Shown: positions 25,131 through 37,145, counted from the first letter of the stretch. The stretch: DNA of 64,000 nucleotides from Oscillospiraceae bacterium (GCA_003514385.1 DOQR01000006.1:142845-206844); one strand, 5' to 3'. Numbers and translations: made by a program. The notes: generated from the sequence alone by a model not told the origin.

Positions 25131-26874
25131 CGTCGTTTCCTCCCTTCTGCTGGGATTCATAAACTTCGCGATAGATATCGCAGGATTTCAGCAGCTCGTC
25201 ATGTGTGCCCTGAGCGATTATTCTGCCGTTGTCGAACACGAGTATTTTGTCCGCGTTCTGAACCGAGCTTATGCGCTGGGCTATAATTATCTTCGTCGTG
25301 TCGGGCATATACTGCGAAAGTCCCTTTTGAATCAGCGCGTCGGTGTGGGTATCGACGGCGCTTGTCGAGTCGTCGAGAATGAGCACCTTGGGATTCTTGA
25401 GCAGGGCGCGCGCTATGCACAGCCTCTGCTTCTGACCGCCGGAGACGTTCGTGCCGCCCTGTTCGATATAGGTGTTGTAGCCGTCGGGCATCGCGCTGAC
25501 GAATTCATCCGCCTGAGCGAGCTCGCAGGCGTGCTTTATCTCTTCGTCGGTCGCGTCTTCATTGCCCCAGCGCAAGTTCTCGGATATCGTGCCGGAGAAC
25601 AGCTCGTTCTTCTGGAGCACCATTGCGACCGAGTTTCTCAGGGTATCGAGATCGTAGCTTCTGACATCCACGCCGCCGAGCATCACTTCACCACCCGTTA
25701 CATCGTAGAGGCGCGGGATGAGCTGAACGAACGAGGACTTTGACGAACCCGTGCCGCCGATTATGCCGACCGTCTCGCCGGAGGCTATATGCACGTTGAC
25801 ATTGTCGAGCACCTTGGTGTCCGCCTTTGAAGCATAGGCAAAATTGACATTTTTATAATCTATCTCGCCGTCTTTGACTTCGAGAACGGGGTTCGCGGGG
25901 TTCGAGATATCGGTCTTTTCGTTGAGTATCTCAGCTATACGCTGAGCGGAAGAGCTCGCAATTATCATCATGGCAAAGACCATGGAGAGCATCATGAGGC
26001 TCATGAGTATCTGCATGGCGTAGGTGAACAGCGCGGTGAGCGAGCCAGTGGTCAGACCGAGTGCTGCGTTGTTGCCGCTGGCGATGACCGCCTTTGCGCC
26101 GAGCCATGAGATCAGAATCATGCAGGTGTACATGCAGACCTGCATAATAGGCGAGTTGAGCGCGATAAGGCGCTCCGCCTTTGCAAAGTCTTTGTATATC
26201 TTCTCGGATATCTTCTCGAATTTGCTTATCTCGTGATCCTCCTGATTGAAGGACTTGACGACTCTTATGCCGCGCACATTCTCCTGAACTACGTTATTAA
26301 GCTCATCGTAGGTGTGGAAAACTCGTTTGAACACGGGGTGCACCTTGATGATTATCAGCACGAGCAGAGCCGCGAGGATAGGTATAATCGCAATAAACAT
26401 AAGCGAAATCTGGCTGTCTATTCTGAACGAGACTATCATGGCGAAAATCAGCATAACCGGTCCGCGTATCGCTATTCTTATGAGCATCTGATAGGCGTTC
26501 TGAATATTTGTGACATCCGTCGTCAGTCTCGTAACTATCGACGCGGTCGAGAATTTGTCGATGTTCGAGAATGCGAAGGTCTGAACATTATCATACATAT
26601 CGCTGCGCAGATTCGCGCCGAACCCGGCGGACGCGCGCGAGCCGAGGAACGCCGCAAGCATTCCCGTCACCATCTGGAACACCGCGAGGAATAGCAGCGC
26701 AAGACCGTATTTCCAGACCATGGACATCACGCCGCCCTCGATGCCGTTGTCGATAAGACCCGACATACAAAGCGGGATAACTATCTCGAACACGACTTCA
26801 AACGTGGAGAAAAAGATAGTCGCCCATGATACTTTTTTGTATTGGCGCATGCTCTTCAACAAAGTTTTTATCAT
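25123..26874 (-). CDS. ABC exporter half, degenerate NBD (heterodimer subunit A)
   Basis: 583 residues from the ATG at 26874, 4 nt after the marR stop with GGGAG just upstream. Six-helix type-IV exporter domain, Walker A GGTGSSKSS, signature VSGGQKQR and Walker B VLILDDSTSAVD. The residue after the Walker B Asp is Asp instead of Glu, so its own ATP site should hydrolyse poorly; this is the normal pattern for BmrC/TM287-type subunits of heterodimeric multidrug exporters. Operon with marR upstream and the canonical partner downstream, expression likely induced by the MarR ligand. Confidence 0.93.
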   Translation of the reverse strand: MIKTLLKSMRQYKKVSWATIFFSTFEVVFEIVIPLCMSGLIDNGIEGGVMSMVWKYGLALLFLAVFQMVTGMLAAFLGSRASAGFGANLRSDMYDNVQTFAFSNIDKFSTASIVTRLTTDVTNIQNAYQMLIRIAIRGPVMLIFAMIVSFRIDSQISLMFIAIIPILAALLVLIIIKVHPVFKRVFHTYDELNNVVQENVRGIRVVKSFNQEDHEISKFEKISEKIYKDFAKAERLIALNSPIMQVCMYTCMILISWLGAKAVIASGNNAALGLTTGSLTALFTYAMQILMSLMMLSMVFAMMIIASSSAQRIAEILNEKTDISNPANPVLEVKDGEIDYKNVNFAYASKADTKVLDNVNVHIASGETVGIIGGTGSSKSSFVQLIPRLYDVTGGEVMLGGVDVRSYDLDTLRNSVAMVLQKNELFSGTISENLRWGNEDATDEEIKHACELAQADEFVSAMPDGYNTYIEQGGTNVSGGQKQRLCIARALLKNPKVLILDDSTSAVDTHTDALIQKGLSQYMPDTTKIIIAQRISSVQNADKILVFDNGRIIAQGTHDELLKSCDIYREVYESQQKGGNDDE

Positions 26875-26878
26875 ATTC

Positions 26879-27349
26879 TCACTCCCTCTTTTCTTTCTTT
26901 GCTCCACTTTCCGGTTTGCAGCCGGGGCTGCTGTCAATATCAAGGTTATCGCATATCCTTATGAGATATCCGCGGAGCTGTTCGACTTCTTCTTCGCTGA
27001 ACGATCTGAGCATCGCCCGCTCGCCGTTGTCGATAGAACGGCGTATCTCGAGATTGATGTCTTTCGCCTTATCGGTCAGCCGCACGACCTTGTTTCTCTT
27101 GTCCGACGGGTCGGTACAGGTGCTGAGAAAGCCGCTCTGCTCCATGCGCGTGACTATGCCGACAATCGTCGGATGTGAGACATGGGCGTAGTCTTCAATC
27201 TCTTTCTGGGTTGTCTGACCTCCGCGCTCGGCGAGAAATCTTATGATCCGCGACTGCGCAAAAGTCAGCCCGTGCTTGCCGAGTCCTGCATCGACGTTCG
27301 ACTTCAAACGGTTATCTATACGCTTGAAAAAATATCCGATATGCTCCAT
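26879..27349 (-). CDS. MarR-family regulator of the ABC exporter
   Basis: 156 residues. The winged helix is clear: FAQSRIIRFLAERGGQTTQKEIEDYAHVSHPTIVGIVTRMEQSGFL, then the wing DPSDKRNKVVRLTDKA. First gene of marR-ABC-ABC. A palindrome next to the -10 box of its promoter (27391-27404) indicates autorepression, released by a toxic ligand as in other MarR-exporter operons. The C-terminal KKEKRE tail carries the ribosome site of the next gene. Cytosolic. Confidence 0.92.
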   Translation of the reverse strand: MEHIGYFFKRIDNRLKSNVDAGLGKHGLTFAQSRIIRFLAERGGQTTQKEIEDYAHVSHPTIVGIVTRMEQSGFLSTCTDPSDKRNKVVRLTDKAKDINLEIRRSIDNGERAMLRSFSEEEVEQLRGYLIRICDNLDIDSSPGCKPESGAKKEKRE

Positions 27350-27390
27350 AGCGATCTCCTTTCCGCAAAACTGTTTTAAGCAATATTAAG

Positions 27391-27434
27391 TGTAGCACGC
27401 TACACATTATACATATATGTGCGCCGATTGTCAA
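27391..27434 (-). promoter_or_regulatory. marR operon promoter with palindromic operator
   Basis: Minus strand TTGACA (27429-27434), 17-bp spacer, TATAAT (27406-27411): both boxes are consensus. The palindrome TGTAGCACGCTACA (27391-27404) starts one base after the -10 box and covers the transcription start, a position where binding would block RNA polymerase. Confidence 0.82.
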
Positions 27435-27477
27435 CAATATGTTTGTAAACAATTTGTGACCTCGGCGCTGAAGATTT

Positions 27478-28005
27478 TTATGTTCTGTTTTCGTTGAGAT
27501 TAAAGACGGTGCGTATAAGCTCGGACGCCGCGCGGATGCCGTGCTCGTCCGGGTTCATGAGCAATAATCTTGATGTTCCGCCGATGCAGAAGATTATTTT
27601 TTCTTTGCGCTCCGGCTCGTCGTCGTCATGCAGATAGATTCTGAAAAGAGCCTCCTCTGCGTCGTTGAGCAGTGAGGTCACATCGTCGCCGTAGAGCGCG
27701 CGGATGAGCCTCTCTTCGCGCGATATCGCGCCGACCAGCTCTGAAACAAAGGCGTATGTATCGCTGAACGCCATCTGGGCGCAGTCGCAGCGGCCGAGGA
27801 TATCGGCGACAGTCTCACGGCAGATGTGCCGATGCAGGCTCTCCATGGTGTCATAGTGGGAATAGAATGTCGTTTTGTTTATCAGCGCCTCCCGGCACAG
27901 GTCGCTGACCTTGACGGGCGACGGATCGCGCAGGCGCATATCGACATATGTATGCACTATCAGCCGCTCCGTTTTGATATATCTCAGATCGTTTTTATTC
28001 ACCAT
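27478..28005 (-). CDS. TetR-family transcriptional regulator
   Basis: 175 residues. N-terminal HTH: VKVSDLCREALINKTTFYSHYDTMESLHRHI, of the TetR subgroup with the KTTFYxHY recognition helix. The C-terminal ligand domain is unfamiliar. It is divergent from the papain-like gene at 28133, and a 14-bp palindrome in that gene's promoter spacer is the likely operator. ATG at 28005 just after the AAGAGGCG region. Cytosolic. Confidence 0.88.
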   Translation of the reverse strand: MVNKNDLRYIKTERLIVHTYVDMRLRDPSPVKVSDLCREALINKTTFYSHYDTMESLHRHICRETVADILGRCDCAQMAFSDTYAFVSELVGAISREERLIRALYGDDVTSLLNDAEEALFRIYLHDDDEPERKEKIIFCIGGTSRLLLMNPDEHGIRAASELIRTVFNLNENRT

Positions 28006-28061
28006 TTAAACGCCTCTTTTTATATTTAGTCGTTTATCTTACCAATTCACAAAACAGTTTC

Positions 28062-28090
28062 TTGATTAGACAACTTTAGTTGTTTATAAT
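28062..28090 (+). promoter_or_regulatory. Promoter with palindromic operator between TetR and papain-like genes
   Basis: TTGATT (28062-28067), 17-bp spacer, TATAAT (28085-28090). The spacer contains ACAACTTTAGTTGT (28070-28083), a 6-2-6 palindrome well suited to a TetR dimer. Confidence 0.75.
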
Positions 28091-28132
28091 GTTAGCATAT
28101 ACTAAAAAATATTACAAGGGGGAGTATGCCGA

Positions 28133-28663
28133 ATGAACAGAAAAGACCGCACCGTCTATATTATGCTCACCGACTATCCGGATAAGGTCTCGCGAACTAT
28201 AAAAAGAATAGGGCTTTGGGAATACTCCCACATGTCGATAAGCACGGACGAACACTACCCGAAATTTTTCAGCTTCACGGGCAAGCGCGGATTCATGACC
28301 GAGGACTTCGACCTCCACCCGACTTACAAAGGCACGGATGTCCCCTGCGCGCTGTTCGCTCTGCCCGTAACGGAAGCGGAGCTTCGCAATGTAGAGCGCA
28401 TCATAAAGCACATGACCTCGAACGCCGACGAATATAAGTACAGCTACATCGGGCTTGCACTGCTCTATCTGCGGATAATCCCGAAGCAGCGCGGGCGCGA
28501 CACCTGCGTCGGCTTCGTCTCGCGCACGATAAGAGAACAGACCTCGCTCTCCGCAGGGCGCAGGAAAAAGTTTTGCAGTCCGAACGACATAAAGGCGTTT
28601 TTTATCAACCAGCTCGTCTTTGAGGGACCGCTGAGAGTGCTGCTGCAAAAGGGCAAGGCGTAA
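28133..28663 (+). CDS. Permuted papain-like (YiiX/NlpC-P60 type) protein
   Basis: 176 residues, no signal peptide. YIMLTDYPDKVSRTIKRIGLWEYSHMSIS carries a candidate catalytic His at the end of the first block, and DTCVGFVSRTI carries a candidate catalytic Cys near residue 126; the His-before-Cys order is that of circularly permuted papain-like proteins. Clostridial relatives that I recall have YNHVSIAL and FFCSQFVA at these places. The target could be a peptide, lipid or amide bond; unknown. Divergent from a TetR gene and probably repressed by it. Confidence 0.62.
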   Translation: MNRKDRTVYIMLTDYPDKVSRTIKRIGLWEYSHMSISTDEHYPKFFSFTGKRGFMTEDFDLHPTYKGTDVPCALFALPVTEAELRNVERIIKHMTSNADEYKYSYIGLALLYLRIIPKQRGRDTCVGFVSRTIREQTSLSAGRRKKFCSPNDIKAFFINQLVFEGPLRVLLQKGKA

Positions 28664-28721
28664 ATTAAAATATCGATCCGCCGTCGGTCTGTTCCGTTCG
28701 GCGGTTTATTTTCAGCAAAAG

Positions 28722-28755
28722 CAAAAGACCTCCCGCTCGGGGAGGTCTTTTAATA
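28722..28755. terminator. Bidirectional terminator
   Basis: Stem AGACCTCCC/GGGAGGTCT with T runs on both strands, between converging 28133 gene and carB. Confidence 0.85.
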
Positions 28756-28773
28756 TAATAAGGGTTGTTGAAA

Positions 28774-31700
28774 TCAGTTCTCGCCGTCGCCGTTTATAGT
28801 CGATATCTCGGGGGTTATCTCTTCGAGAACATCGAGGACTATCTTCACGGTGTCGAGGGAGGTAAATATCGTCACGCCGTTCTGGACGGCACAGCGTCGG
28901 ATCTCAACGCCGTCCTCAAAGTGGACGCCGGAGAGAATGGCGCGCGTGTTTATAACATAGCTGACATAGCCCGCGCGGATGGAATCGAGGATCTCGGTGC
29001 TGCCCTCGCTGAGCTTGCCGCGCACGCGGGTGCGTATGCCGTGCTTCTTGAGGAACGCCGCGGTTCCGGCGGTCGCCTCGATATTGAAGCCGAGGTGATA
29101 GAAGCGCTTGACGAGCGGCAGAGCCTCTTCCTTGTCTTCATCGGCAAGGGTGACTATTACAGTACCGTATTCTTTCATCTTGACTCCGGATGCCTGGAGA
29201 GCCTTGTAGAGCGCGCGGTTCAGGCGCTTGTCGTAGCCTATCGCTTCGCCGGTCGATTTCATCTCGGGCGAAAGATATGCATCCATGCCGGTCAGCTTCT
29301 CGAACGAGAACGCCGGGGCTTTGACATACCAGCGCTTGCCGTCGGGCAGGCGCATATCGGTTATGCCCTGATCGTGCAGGCTCTGGCCGAGCATAACCTT
29401 TGTCGCGATGCGGACAAGGTTGCAGTCGGTGGACTTTGAAAGGAACGGCACGCTTCGCGAAGCGCGGGGGTTGACCTCGATAACATAGACGCTCTCGTCG
29501 CTGTCAACTATAAATTGTATATTGAACAGACCGACTATGCCTATGCCGAGTCCGAGCTTTGTGGTGTATTCGGCTATCGTGTCTCTGACCTTCTGAGAGA
29601 TAGAGAACGGCGGATATACGCTCGTGCTGTCGCCCGAGTGGACGCCGGTACGCTCGACGAGCTCCATTATGCCGGGAATGAACACCTCACTGCCGTCGCA
29701 GATGGCGTCTATCTCAACTTCCTTGCCCATAAGATATTTATCTATGAGCACGGGCTTGTCTTCATCGACCTCAACGGCGTTCTTGAGATATTTTCTGAGC
29801 ATAGTCTCGTTTGCGACTATCTCCATCGCTCTGCCGCCGAGCACGAAGCTCGGGCGCACAAGGACAGGATAGCCTATGCGCGCGGCAACAGCCGCACCGG
29901 TCTCGATATCCGTAACGGCCTCGCCTTTCGGGTTCGGGATGCCGAGGGATTTTATAACGGCGTCAAACGCGTCTCTGTTCTCGGCGCGCTCAATGGCGTC
30001 GCAGTCGGTGCCGATTATCTTCACGCCGCGCCTTGCAAGCGGAGCCGCGAGGTTGACGGCAGTCTGACCGCCGAGGGTGACTATAACGCCCTCCGGCTTT
30101 TCAAGATGGACTATATTCATGACATCCTCTGTCGTCAGGGGCTCGAAATAGAGCTTGTCGGCAGTGGTGTAGTCGGTCGAAACGGTCTCGGGGTTGTTGT
30201 TGATTACTATCGCCTCATAGCCGAGCTGCTGAATGGCATGGACGGCATGGACAGTCGAATAGTCGAACTCAACGCCCTGTCCGATACGGATAGGACCTGA
30301 ACCTAAGACTATTATCTTCTTTTTGTCCGACACAACGGACTCGTTCTCGCTCGCGTAGGTCGAGTAGAAATAGGGCACATAGCTGTCGAACTCGCTCGCG
30401 CAGGTGTCGATCATCTTGTATGTCGGGAAGATATCCTCTTTGCATCTGCGCTCATATATACTGTCCTCGCTCTCTTTCCAGAGCTCGGCGATATACGAAT
30501 CGGAGAAGCCGAGGCGCTTTGCCTCGCGCAGAAGAATGTCGGAGCCGGGATTCGCCTCCATCTCCTTCTCGAAATCAACTATCTTCTTTATCTTGTCGAG
30601 GAAGAACATATCTATATGCGTTATATCGCAGATAAGCGACGGGTCAACGCCCATCCACATCAGCTGGGATATTGCATAGAGACGGTCGTCCGTGCCCTCT
30701 TTGATATATTCGAGCAGCTCGTCAACGCTCATATGCGCCGAGTCGAACTTCTCCATATGCAGGTGGTTCTTGCTCTCCTCGAGCGAGCGTATCGCCTTGA
30801 GCAGGCTCTCTTCAAATGTGCGTCCGACGCTCATGACCTCACCGGTCGCCTTCATCTGGGTCGAAAGCGTGTTGTGCGCGGCGGGGAACTTATCAAACGG
30901 GAAGCGCGGCATCTTGGTCACGACATAGTCGAGCGAGGGCTCGAAGCAAGCGGGGGTGTTTGCAAGCTGTATTTCATGCAGATCCATGCCGACCGCTATT
31001 TTCGCCGAGACACGCGCTATCGGATATCCGCTCGCCTTTGAAGCGAGGGCGGATGAACGCGAAACTCTGGGGTTGACCTCAATGACATAGTAGCGGAACG
31101 AATGGGGATCGAGCGCAAACTGAACGTTGCAGCCGCCCTTTACTCCCAGGGCGCGGATAATTTTGAGCGCGGAATCCCTGAGCATCTGATATTCTTTATT
31201 CGTCAGCGTCTGGCTGGGCGCGACGACTATCGAGTCGCCGGTATGAATGCCGACGGGGTCGAGGTTTTCCATATTACAGACGGTGATAGCGGTGTCGTTC
31301 GCGTCGCGTATCACTTCGTATTCTATCTCTTTGTAGCCCTTTATGCTCTTTTCGACGAGCACCTGATGCACGGGCGAGAGCGCAAGCGCGTTCTTCATCA
31401 TGTCGCGCATCTCGTCGGGGTCATAGGCGAAGCCGCCGCCCGTTCCGCCGAGCGTGAACGCGGGGCGCAGGATAACGGGGTAGCCTATCTTTTCCGCCGC
31501 CTCAAGACCCTCTTCGATGCTGTAGGTTATCTGCGAGGGGACTATCGGCTCGCCGATGCTCTCGCAGAGCTCTTTGAACAGCTCTCTGTCCTCGGCGCGC
31601 TCAATGCTCTCGGCATCAGTGCCGAGCAGCTCTATCTCACACTCCTTGAGAACGCCCTTCTTCGCGAGCTGCATCGCAAGGTTGAGTCCGGTCTGACCGC

Positions 31701-31971
31701 CGATGCCGGGGACTATCGCGTCCGGGCGCTCATAGCGGCAGATACGCGCGAGGTATTCGAGCGTCAGCGGCTCCATATAGACTTTATCGGCTATAGTTGT
31801 GTCGGTCATTATCGTTGCGGGGTTCGAGTTCGCGAGGACGACCTCGTAGCCCTCCTCACGCAGGGCGAGGCACGCCTGAGTTCCCGCATAGTCGAACTCG
31901 GCAGCCTGACCGATGACTATAGGACCCGAGCCGATAACGAGCACCTTTTTTATATCAGTTCTCTTAGGCAC
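28774..31971 (-). CDS. carB: Carbamoyl-phosphate synthase large subunit
   Basis: 1065 residues, full length. Two homologous synthetase halves, each starting with a copy of VLGSGPIxIGQ (near residues 11 and 557), two ATP-grasp cores, and a C-terminal MGS-like regulatory domain from about residue 935. It makes carbamoyl phosphate from bicarbonate, ATP and ammonia passed from CarA. The start GTG at 31971 overlaps the carA stop by 8 nt (GTGCCTAA), so the two are translationally coupled. Last gene of pyrG-purF-purC-carA-carB. Cytosolic. Confidence 0.97.
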   Translation of the reverse strand: MPKRTDIKKVLVIGSGPIVIGQAAEFDYAGTQACLALREEGYEVVLANSNPATIMTDTTIADKVYMEPLTLEYLARICRYERPDAIVPGIGGQTGLNLAMQLAKKGVLKECEIELLGTDAESIERAEDRELFKELCESIGEPIVPSQITYSIEEGLEAAEKIGYPVILRPAFTLGGTGGGFAYDPDEMRDMMKNALALSPVHQVLVEKSIKGYKEIEYEVIRDANDTAITVCNMENLDPVGIHTGDSIVVAPSQTLTNKEYQMLRDSALKIIRALGVKGGCNVQFALDPHSFRYYVIEVNPRVSRSSALASKASGYPIARVSAKIAVGMDLHEIQLANTPACFEPSLDYVVTKMPRFPFDKFPAAHNTLSTQMKATGEVMSVGRTFEESLLKAIRSLEESKNHLHMEKFDSAHMSVDELLEYIKEGTDDRLYAISQLMWMGVDPSLICDITHIDMFFLDKIKKIVDFEKEMEANPGSDILLREAKRLGFSDSYIAELWKESEDSIYERRCKEDIFPTYKMIDTCASEFDSYVPYFYSTYASENESVVSDKKKIIVLGSGPIRIGQGVEFDYSTVHAVHAIQQLGYEAIVINNNPETVSTDYTTADKLYFEPLTTEDVMNIVHLEKPEGVIVTLGGQTAVNLAAPLARRGVKIIGTDCDAIERAENRDAFDAVIKSLGIPNPKGEAVTDIETGAAVAARIGYPVLVRPSFVLGGRAMEIVANETMLRKYLKNAVEVDEDKPVLIDKYLMGKEVEIDAICDGSEVFIPGIMELVERTGVHSGDSTSVYPPFSISQKVRDTIAEYTTKLGLGIGIVGLFNIQFIVDSDESVYVIEVNPRASRSVPFLSKSTDCNLVRIATKVMLGQSLHDQGITDMRLPDGKRWYVKAPAFSFEKLTGMDAYLSPEMKSTGEAIGYDKRLNRALYKALQASGVKMKEYGTVIVTLADEDKEEALPLVKRFYHLGFNIEATAGTAAFLKKHGIRTRVRGKLSEGSTEILDSIRAGYVSYVINTRAILSGVHFEDGVEIRRCAVQNGVTIFTSLDTVKIVLDVLEEITPEISTINGDGEN

Positions 31972-33058
31972 GATCCTTCGCCTCCTTCATATAGTCGATA
32001 AACTGACCGAACAGATAGCTGCTGTCCTGCGGACCGGGCGCGCTCTCGGGGTGATACTGCACGCTGAACACAAGGTCTTTCTTGCATCTTACTCCCTCGA
32101 CGGTGTTGTCGAGAAGATTTATGTGCGTCACTTCGAGGTCGGTGCCCTCGACCGTTTTCGGGTCAACGGCATAGCTGTGGTTCTGCGAGGTTATCTCTAT
32201 TTTGTTGGTGTCGAGGTTCATGACCGGGTGGTTTCCGCCGCGGTGACCGAACTTGAGCTTATATGTCTTTGCGCCGTAGGCGAGGGATATCATCTGATGT
32301 CCGAGGCAGATGCCGAAAATCGGATATTTGCCGCGAAGCGCCCTGACCGTGTTTATGACCGGAGTCACATCCTCGGGGTCGCCGGGGCCGTTTGAAAGAA
32401 ACACTCCGTCGGGCTTCATGAACTCAATTTCATCCGCCGGCGTGTCATAGGGCACGACAACGACGTTGCAGCCGAACTTGTTGAGGCTGCGCACGATATT
32501 GAGTTTCATGCCGCAGTCTATCGCGACGACATTGAACTGCGGGTTCGAGGTGCGCGAATACCAGCGCTTTTTGCAGCTGACGCGGCTGACCGCATCGTGG
32601 GCGACGGGGGTATTTTTGATTATCTCCACCGCGACCTCAGCCGGAATATCGGGCGAGGTTATGAGCACGCGGCGTGAGCCCAAGTCGCGTATGCTGCGGG
32701 TGAGCTTTCTCGTGTCAACGCCGGAGATGCCGGGAATCCCGTTCTCCTCCAGCAGTTCGGAGAGCGTCTTTGTGTATCTGAAGTTTGAGGGCATATCGTT
32801 GTAGTCATACACGATAAGGCCGCCGATGCTCGGGTTTTTGCACTCGAAATCGTCGTCGGTTATGCCGTAGTTGCCTATGAGCGGATATGTCATAACGACC
32901 ATCTGATCGGTATACGACGGGTCGGAGACTATTTCCTGATAGCCGACCATCGAGGTGTTGAAAACTATTTCGCACACCCTGTCGGTATAGCTGCCGAAGC
33001 CGTATCCGTAGTACTCGCTGCCGTCCTCAAGGACGATCTTGCGGTCTATGAGTCTCAT
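31964..33058 (-). CDS. carA: Carbamoyl-phosphate synthase small subunit
   Basis: 364 residues. N-terminal CPSase_sm domain then a class I glutaminase with [10 protein letters not shown], the nucleophile in FGICLGHQ, and the HPE triad end ([13 protein letters not shown]). It hydrolyses glutamine and channels ammonia to CarB. 23 nt after purC, ribosome site AAGGAG before the ATG. Supplies arginine and pyrimidine synthesis; within this operon it sits beside two other glutamine-dependent enzymes. Confidence 0.97.
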   Translation of the reverse strand: MRLIDRKIVLEDGSEYYGYGFGSYTDRVCEIVFNTSMVGYQEIVSDPSYTDQMVVMTYPLIGNYGITDDDFECKNPSIGGLIVYDYNDMPSNFRYTKTLSELLEENGIPGISGVDTRKLTRSIRDLGSRRVLITSPDIPAEVAVEIIKNTPVAHDAVSRVSCKKRWYSRTSNPQFNVVAIDCGMKLNIVRSLNKFGCNVVVVPYDTPADEIEFMKPDGVFLSNGPGDPEDVTPVINTVRALRGKYPIFGICLGHQMISLAYGAKTYKLKFGHRGGNHPVMNLDTNKIEITSQNHSYAVDPKTVEGTDLEVTHINLLDNTVEGVRCKKDLVFSVQYHPESAPGPQDSSYLFGQFIDYMKEAKDRA

Positions 33059-33081
33059 TTAAAAATACACTCCTTGATTTA

Positions 33082-33783
33082 TCAGATAGAGCTTTTAAGT
33101 CTTTCGAGCACATCTCTGTAGCCGCCGAGCACATCGCCGAGGTCACGGCGGAATCTGTCCTTGTCGAGTTTTTTGTTTGTCTCCATATCCCAGAGGCGGC
33201 AGGAATCGGGGGATATCTCATCGCACAGGACAAGTCCCTCGTCGGTGCGTCCGAACTCGAGCTTGAAGTCGACAAGGCGCACGCCGCCCTTTGCGAACAG
33301 CTCGGTCATCAGCTCGTTTATACGCTTGGACATGGCTCTGAGCTCGTCGAGCTCCTCCTGCGTAGCGAGACCGATGGCGGTTATCTGGCTGTCGTTTATC
33401 ATGGGATCGCCGAGCTCGTCGCTCTTGTAGCTGAACTCAACGACCGTGTTCTTCAGGGGCGAACCCTCCGGCACGCCGTATTTCTTTGAAAAGCTTCCTG
33501 CTGCGATATTTCTGACTATGACCTCGACCATAACGATCTCAGCCTTCTTCGCGAGGACGGTGGTTTCGTCGATGACCTTGAGAAGATGGGTCTTGACTCC
33601 GTTCTTCATGAGGTAATCAAAGATGATGTTGGAGATTGCCGCGTTGAGTTTTCCTTTTCCGGGCAGATCTTCTTTCTTGACGCCGTTGCCGGCAGTGGCG
33701 GTGTCCTTGTACTTGATGATGCAGGTACCGGGCTCCTCCGAACTGTAAACGACCTTGCTCTTGCCTTCATACAACTTTTCCAT
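33082..33783 (-). CDS. purC: SAICAR synthase
   Basis: 233 residues, normal length. EKLYEGKSKVVYSSEEPG at the N-terminus, later LVDFKLEFG and LCDEISPDSCRLWD, the family signatures. It joins CAIR to aspartate in purine synthesis. Located between purF and carA, 33 nt after purF, ribosome site AAAGGA. Other early purine genes (purD, purL, purM) are not in this window, while purB is at 51 kb. Confidence 0.97.
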   Translation of the reverse strand: MEKLYEGKSKVVYSSEEPGTCIIKYKDTATAGNGVKKEDLPGKGKLNAAISNIIFDYLMKNGVKTHLLKVIDETTVLAKKAEIVMVEVIVRNIAAGSFSKKYGVPEGSPLKNTVVEFSYKSDELGDPMINDSQITAIGLATQEELDELRAMSKRINELMTELFAKGGVRLVDFKLEFGRTDEGLVLCDEISPDSCRLWDMETNKKLDKDRFRRDLGDVLGGYRDVLERLKSSI

Positions 33784-33816
33784 ACCGCAGTTTCCTTTCG
33801 CTTTTCGTATTTTTAT

Positions 33817-35241
33817 TTATTTGCTCCGCTCGGAGAGTTTCCCCTCAAAGCGGTCTTTGGTGATAACATCCGGGATAGGGGTCGGATAGACTCCGTTGAA
33901 GCACGCGCTGCAGAAGTTCTCGCTGCCTATCAGATTTTTAAGCTCCGACTCCGGCAGATATCCGAGGGAATCCGCGCCGATTATGTCGGCAATCTCCTCC
34001 ACCGAGTGGTGGCAGGCGATAAGATTTTCGCGCGAGTCAACGTCCGTGCCGTAGTAGCACGGGTGCATGAACGGCGGCGAGGAGATGCGCATATGCACCT
34101 CTTTTGCCCCCGCTTCGCGCAGGAGGTTGACTATCTGACGGCTCGTCGTGCCGCGCACTATGGAGTCGTCGATGAGCACTATCCTCTTATCCTTTACGGA
34201 TTCGCCTATCGCGCTGAGCTTTATTCTCACCTGATCGATTCTCTTGTCCTGACCGGGCGAGATGAAAGTTCTGCCGATATATTTGTTTTTTATGAAGCCC
34301 ATTCCGTAGGGTATCCCCGACGCCTCGGCATAGCCCAGAGCGGCGTCGATTCCCGAATCCGGGACGCCCATAACAACATCGGCTTCAACGGGATGGGTCT
34401 TTGAAAGTATCGCGCCGGCATTTCTGCGCGCCGCGTGAACCGACACGCCGTCAATGACGGAATCGGGTCTTGCAAAATAGATATACTCAAAAATGCATGA
34501 GCGCCTCGGCTTTTCGCCGCAGTGATCCCTGTTTGAACGCACTCCGTTTTCGTCGAAGATGAGTATCTCGCCGGGCAGTATGTCGCGCTCGAATTTTGCG
34601 CCGACGGCAGAGAGCGCACAGCTCTCAGACGCGACGACATATGTGCCGTCGAGCGTCTTGCCGTAGCACAGCGGGCGGAACCCGTAGGGGTCGCGCGCTG
34701 CGAGCAGCTTTGCGGCTGACATGAGCACGAGGGAATACGCGCCCTCGAGCCTATTCATCGCGCTGCTCAGCGCGTTTTCTATCGAAGGACTGTTGAGGCG
34801 CGCCTGCGTGACGATATAGGCGATTATCTCGGTGTCACTCGTCGTGTGGAAGATAGCGCCGCCGAGCTCAAGCTCGCTGCGCAGTTCATAGGCGTTGCTG
34901 AGGTTTCCGTTGTGGGCAAGAGCCATCTTGCCCTTCTGATGGTTGACCTCGATGGGCTGGCAGTTCGCTCTGCTGTTGCCGCCGGTCGTGCCGTAGCGCG
35001 CATGGGCGACAGCCATCCTGCCCTGCGGGAACTTCATCAGGTCGTCGCGCGAGAAGACTTCGTTGACAAGTCCGATATCCTTGCGCGAAGCGAACACTCC
35101 GTCGTCGTTAACGACTATGCCGCAGCTCTCCTGCCCTCTGTGCTGCAGGGCATAAAGACCGTAGTAAGCGAGATCCGCCACGGGGCCGGGCTTGGGTGAA
35201 TAGACTCCGAAAACGCCGCACTCTTCATGCAAGTTTGCCAT
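33817..35241 (-). CDS. purF: Amidophosphoribosyltransferase
   Basis: 474 residues. A propeptide MANLHEE precedes Cys8, the expected N-terminal nucleophile after processing. The glutaminase domain has HNGNLSNAYELR, and the PRPP site is VLIDDSIVRGTTS. Cysteines in RSCIFEY, HPCYYG and FCSAC fit the [4Fe-4S] cluster of Bacillus-type PurF, which makes it oxygen-sensitive. First committed step of purine synthesis. Its ribosome site GGAG lies inside the last codons of pyrG, 6 nt away, so translation is coupled. Confidence 0.97.
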   Translation of the reverse strand: MANLHEECGVFGVYSPKPGPVADLAYYGLYALQHRGQESCGIVVNDDGVFASRKDIGLVNEVFSRDDLMKFPQGRMAVAHARYGTTGGNSRANCQPIEVNHQKGKMALAHNGNLSNAYELRSELELGGAIFHTTSDTEIIAYIVTQARLNSPSIENALSSAMNRLEGAYSLVLMSAAKLLAARDPYGFRPLCYGKTLDGTYVVASESCALSAVGAKFERDILPGEILIFDENGVRSNRDHCGEKPRRSCIFEYIYFARPDSVIDGVSVHAARRNAGAILSKTHPVEADVVMGVPDSGIDAALGYAEASGIPYGMGFIKNKYIGRTFISPGQDKRIDQVRIKLSAIGESVKDKRIVLIDDSIVRGTTSRQIVNLLREAGAKEVHMRISSPPFMHPCYYGTDVDSRENLIACHHSVEEIADIIGADSLGYLPESELKNLIGSENFCSACFNGVYPTPIPDVITKDRFEGKLSERSK

Positions 35242-35247
35242 AGGTAT

Positions 35248-36906
<1,659 letters not shown>

Positions 36907-36928
36907 TTAAGGTTTCACGCGTACTTTC

Positions 36929-36944
36929 ATTATATCATATTATA
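36929..36944 (-). promoter_or_regulatory. Possible second pyrG promoter (two -10 boxes)
   Basis: Two TATAAT boxes on the minus strand (36929-36934 and 36939-36944) lie about 70 bp before pyrG, but neither has a good -35 box, so an activator or no use at all is possible. Confidence 0.35.
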
Positions 36945-37073
36945 ACACACCTTCCCTGCCGACTTCTACGGTATTCTGTACTAAAAGCGAGTGCTTTGAA
37001 ACCGAAAAATATGACAACGCGATCAACTGCCCGCAAAACCCGATGAGATGCGGGGCGCTCGGTTCCGAAAAAG

Positions 37074-37139
37074 CAAAAAGCAAAGGCGTCCGCCGATGGG
37101 GGCACTGTCCCCGGGGGAATGAACGCCTTTGCTCATTTG
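37074..37139 (-). terminator. pyrG leader terminator (attenuator)
   Basis: Minus strand: arms GCAAAGGCGT (37132 to 37123) and ACGCCTTTGC (37089 to 37080) with a C- and G-run-rich centre, followed by TTTTTGCTTTTT. It begins about 7 nt after the predicted start of the upstream pyrG promoter. Confidence 0.75.
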
Positions 37140-37145
37140 AGGCGT

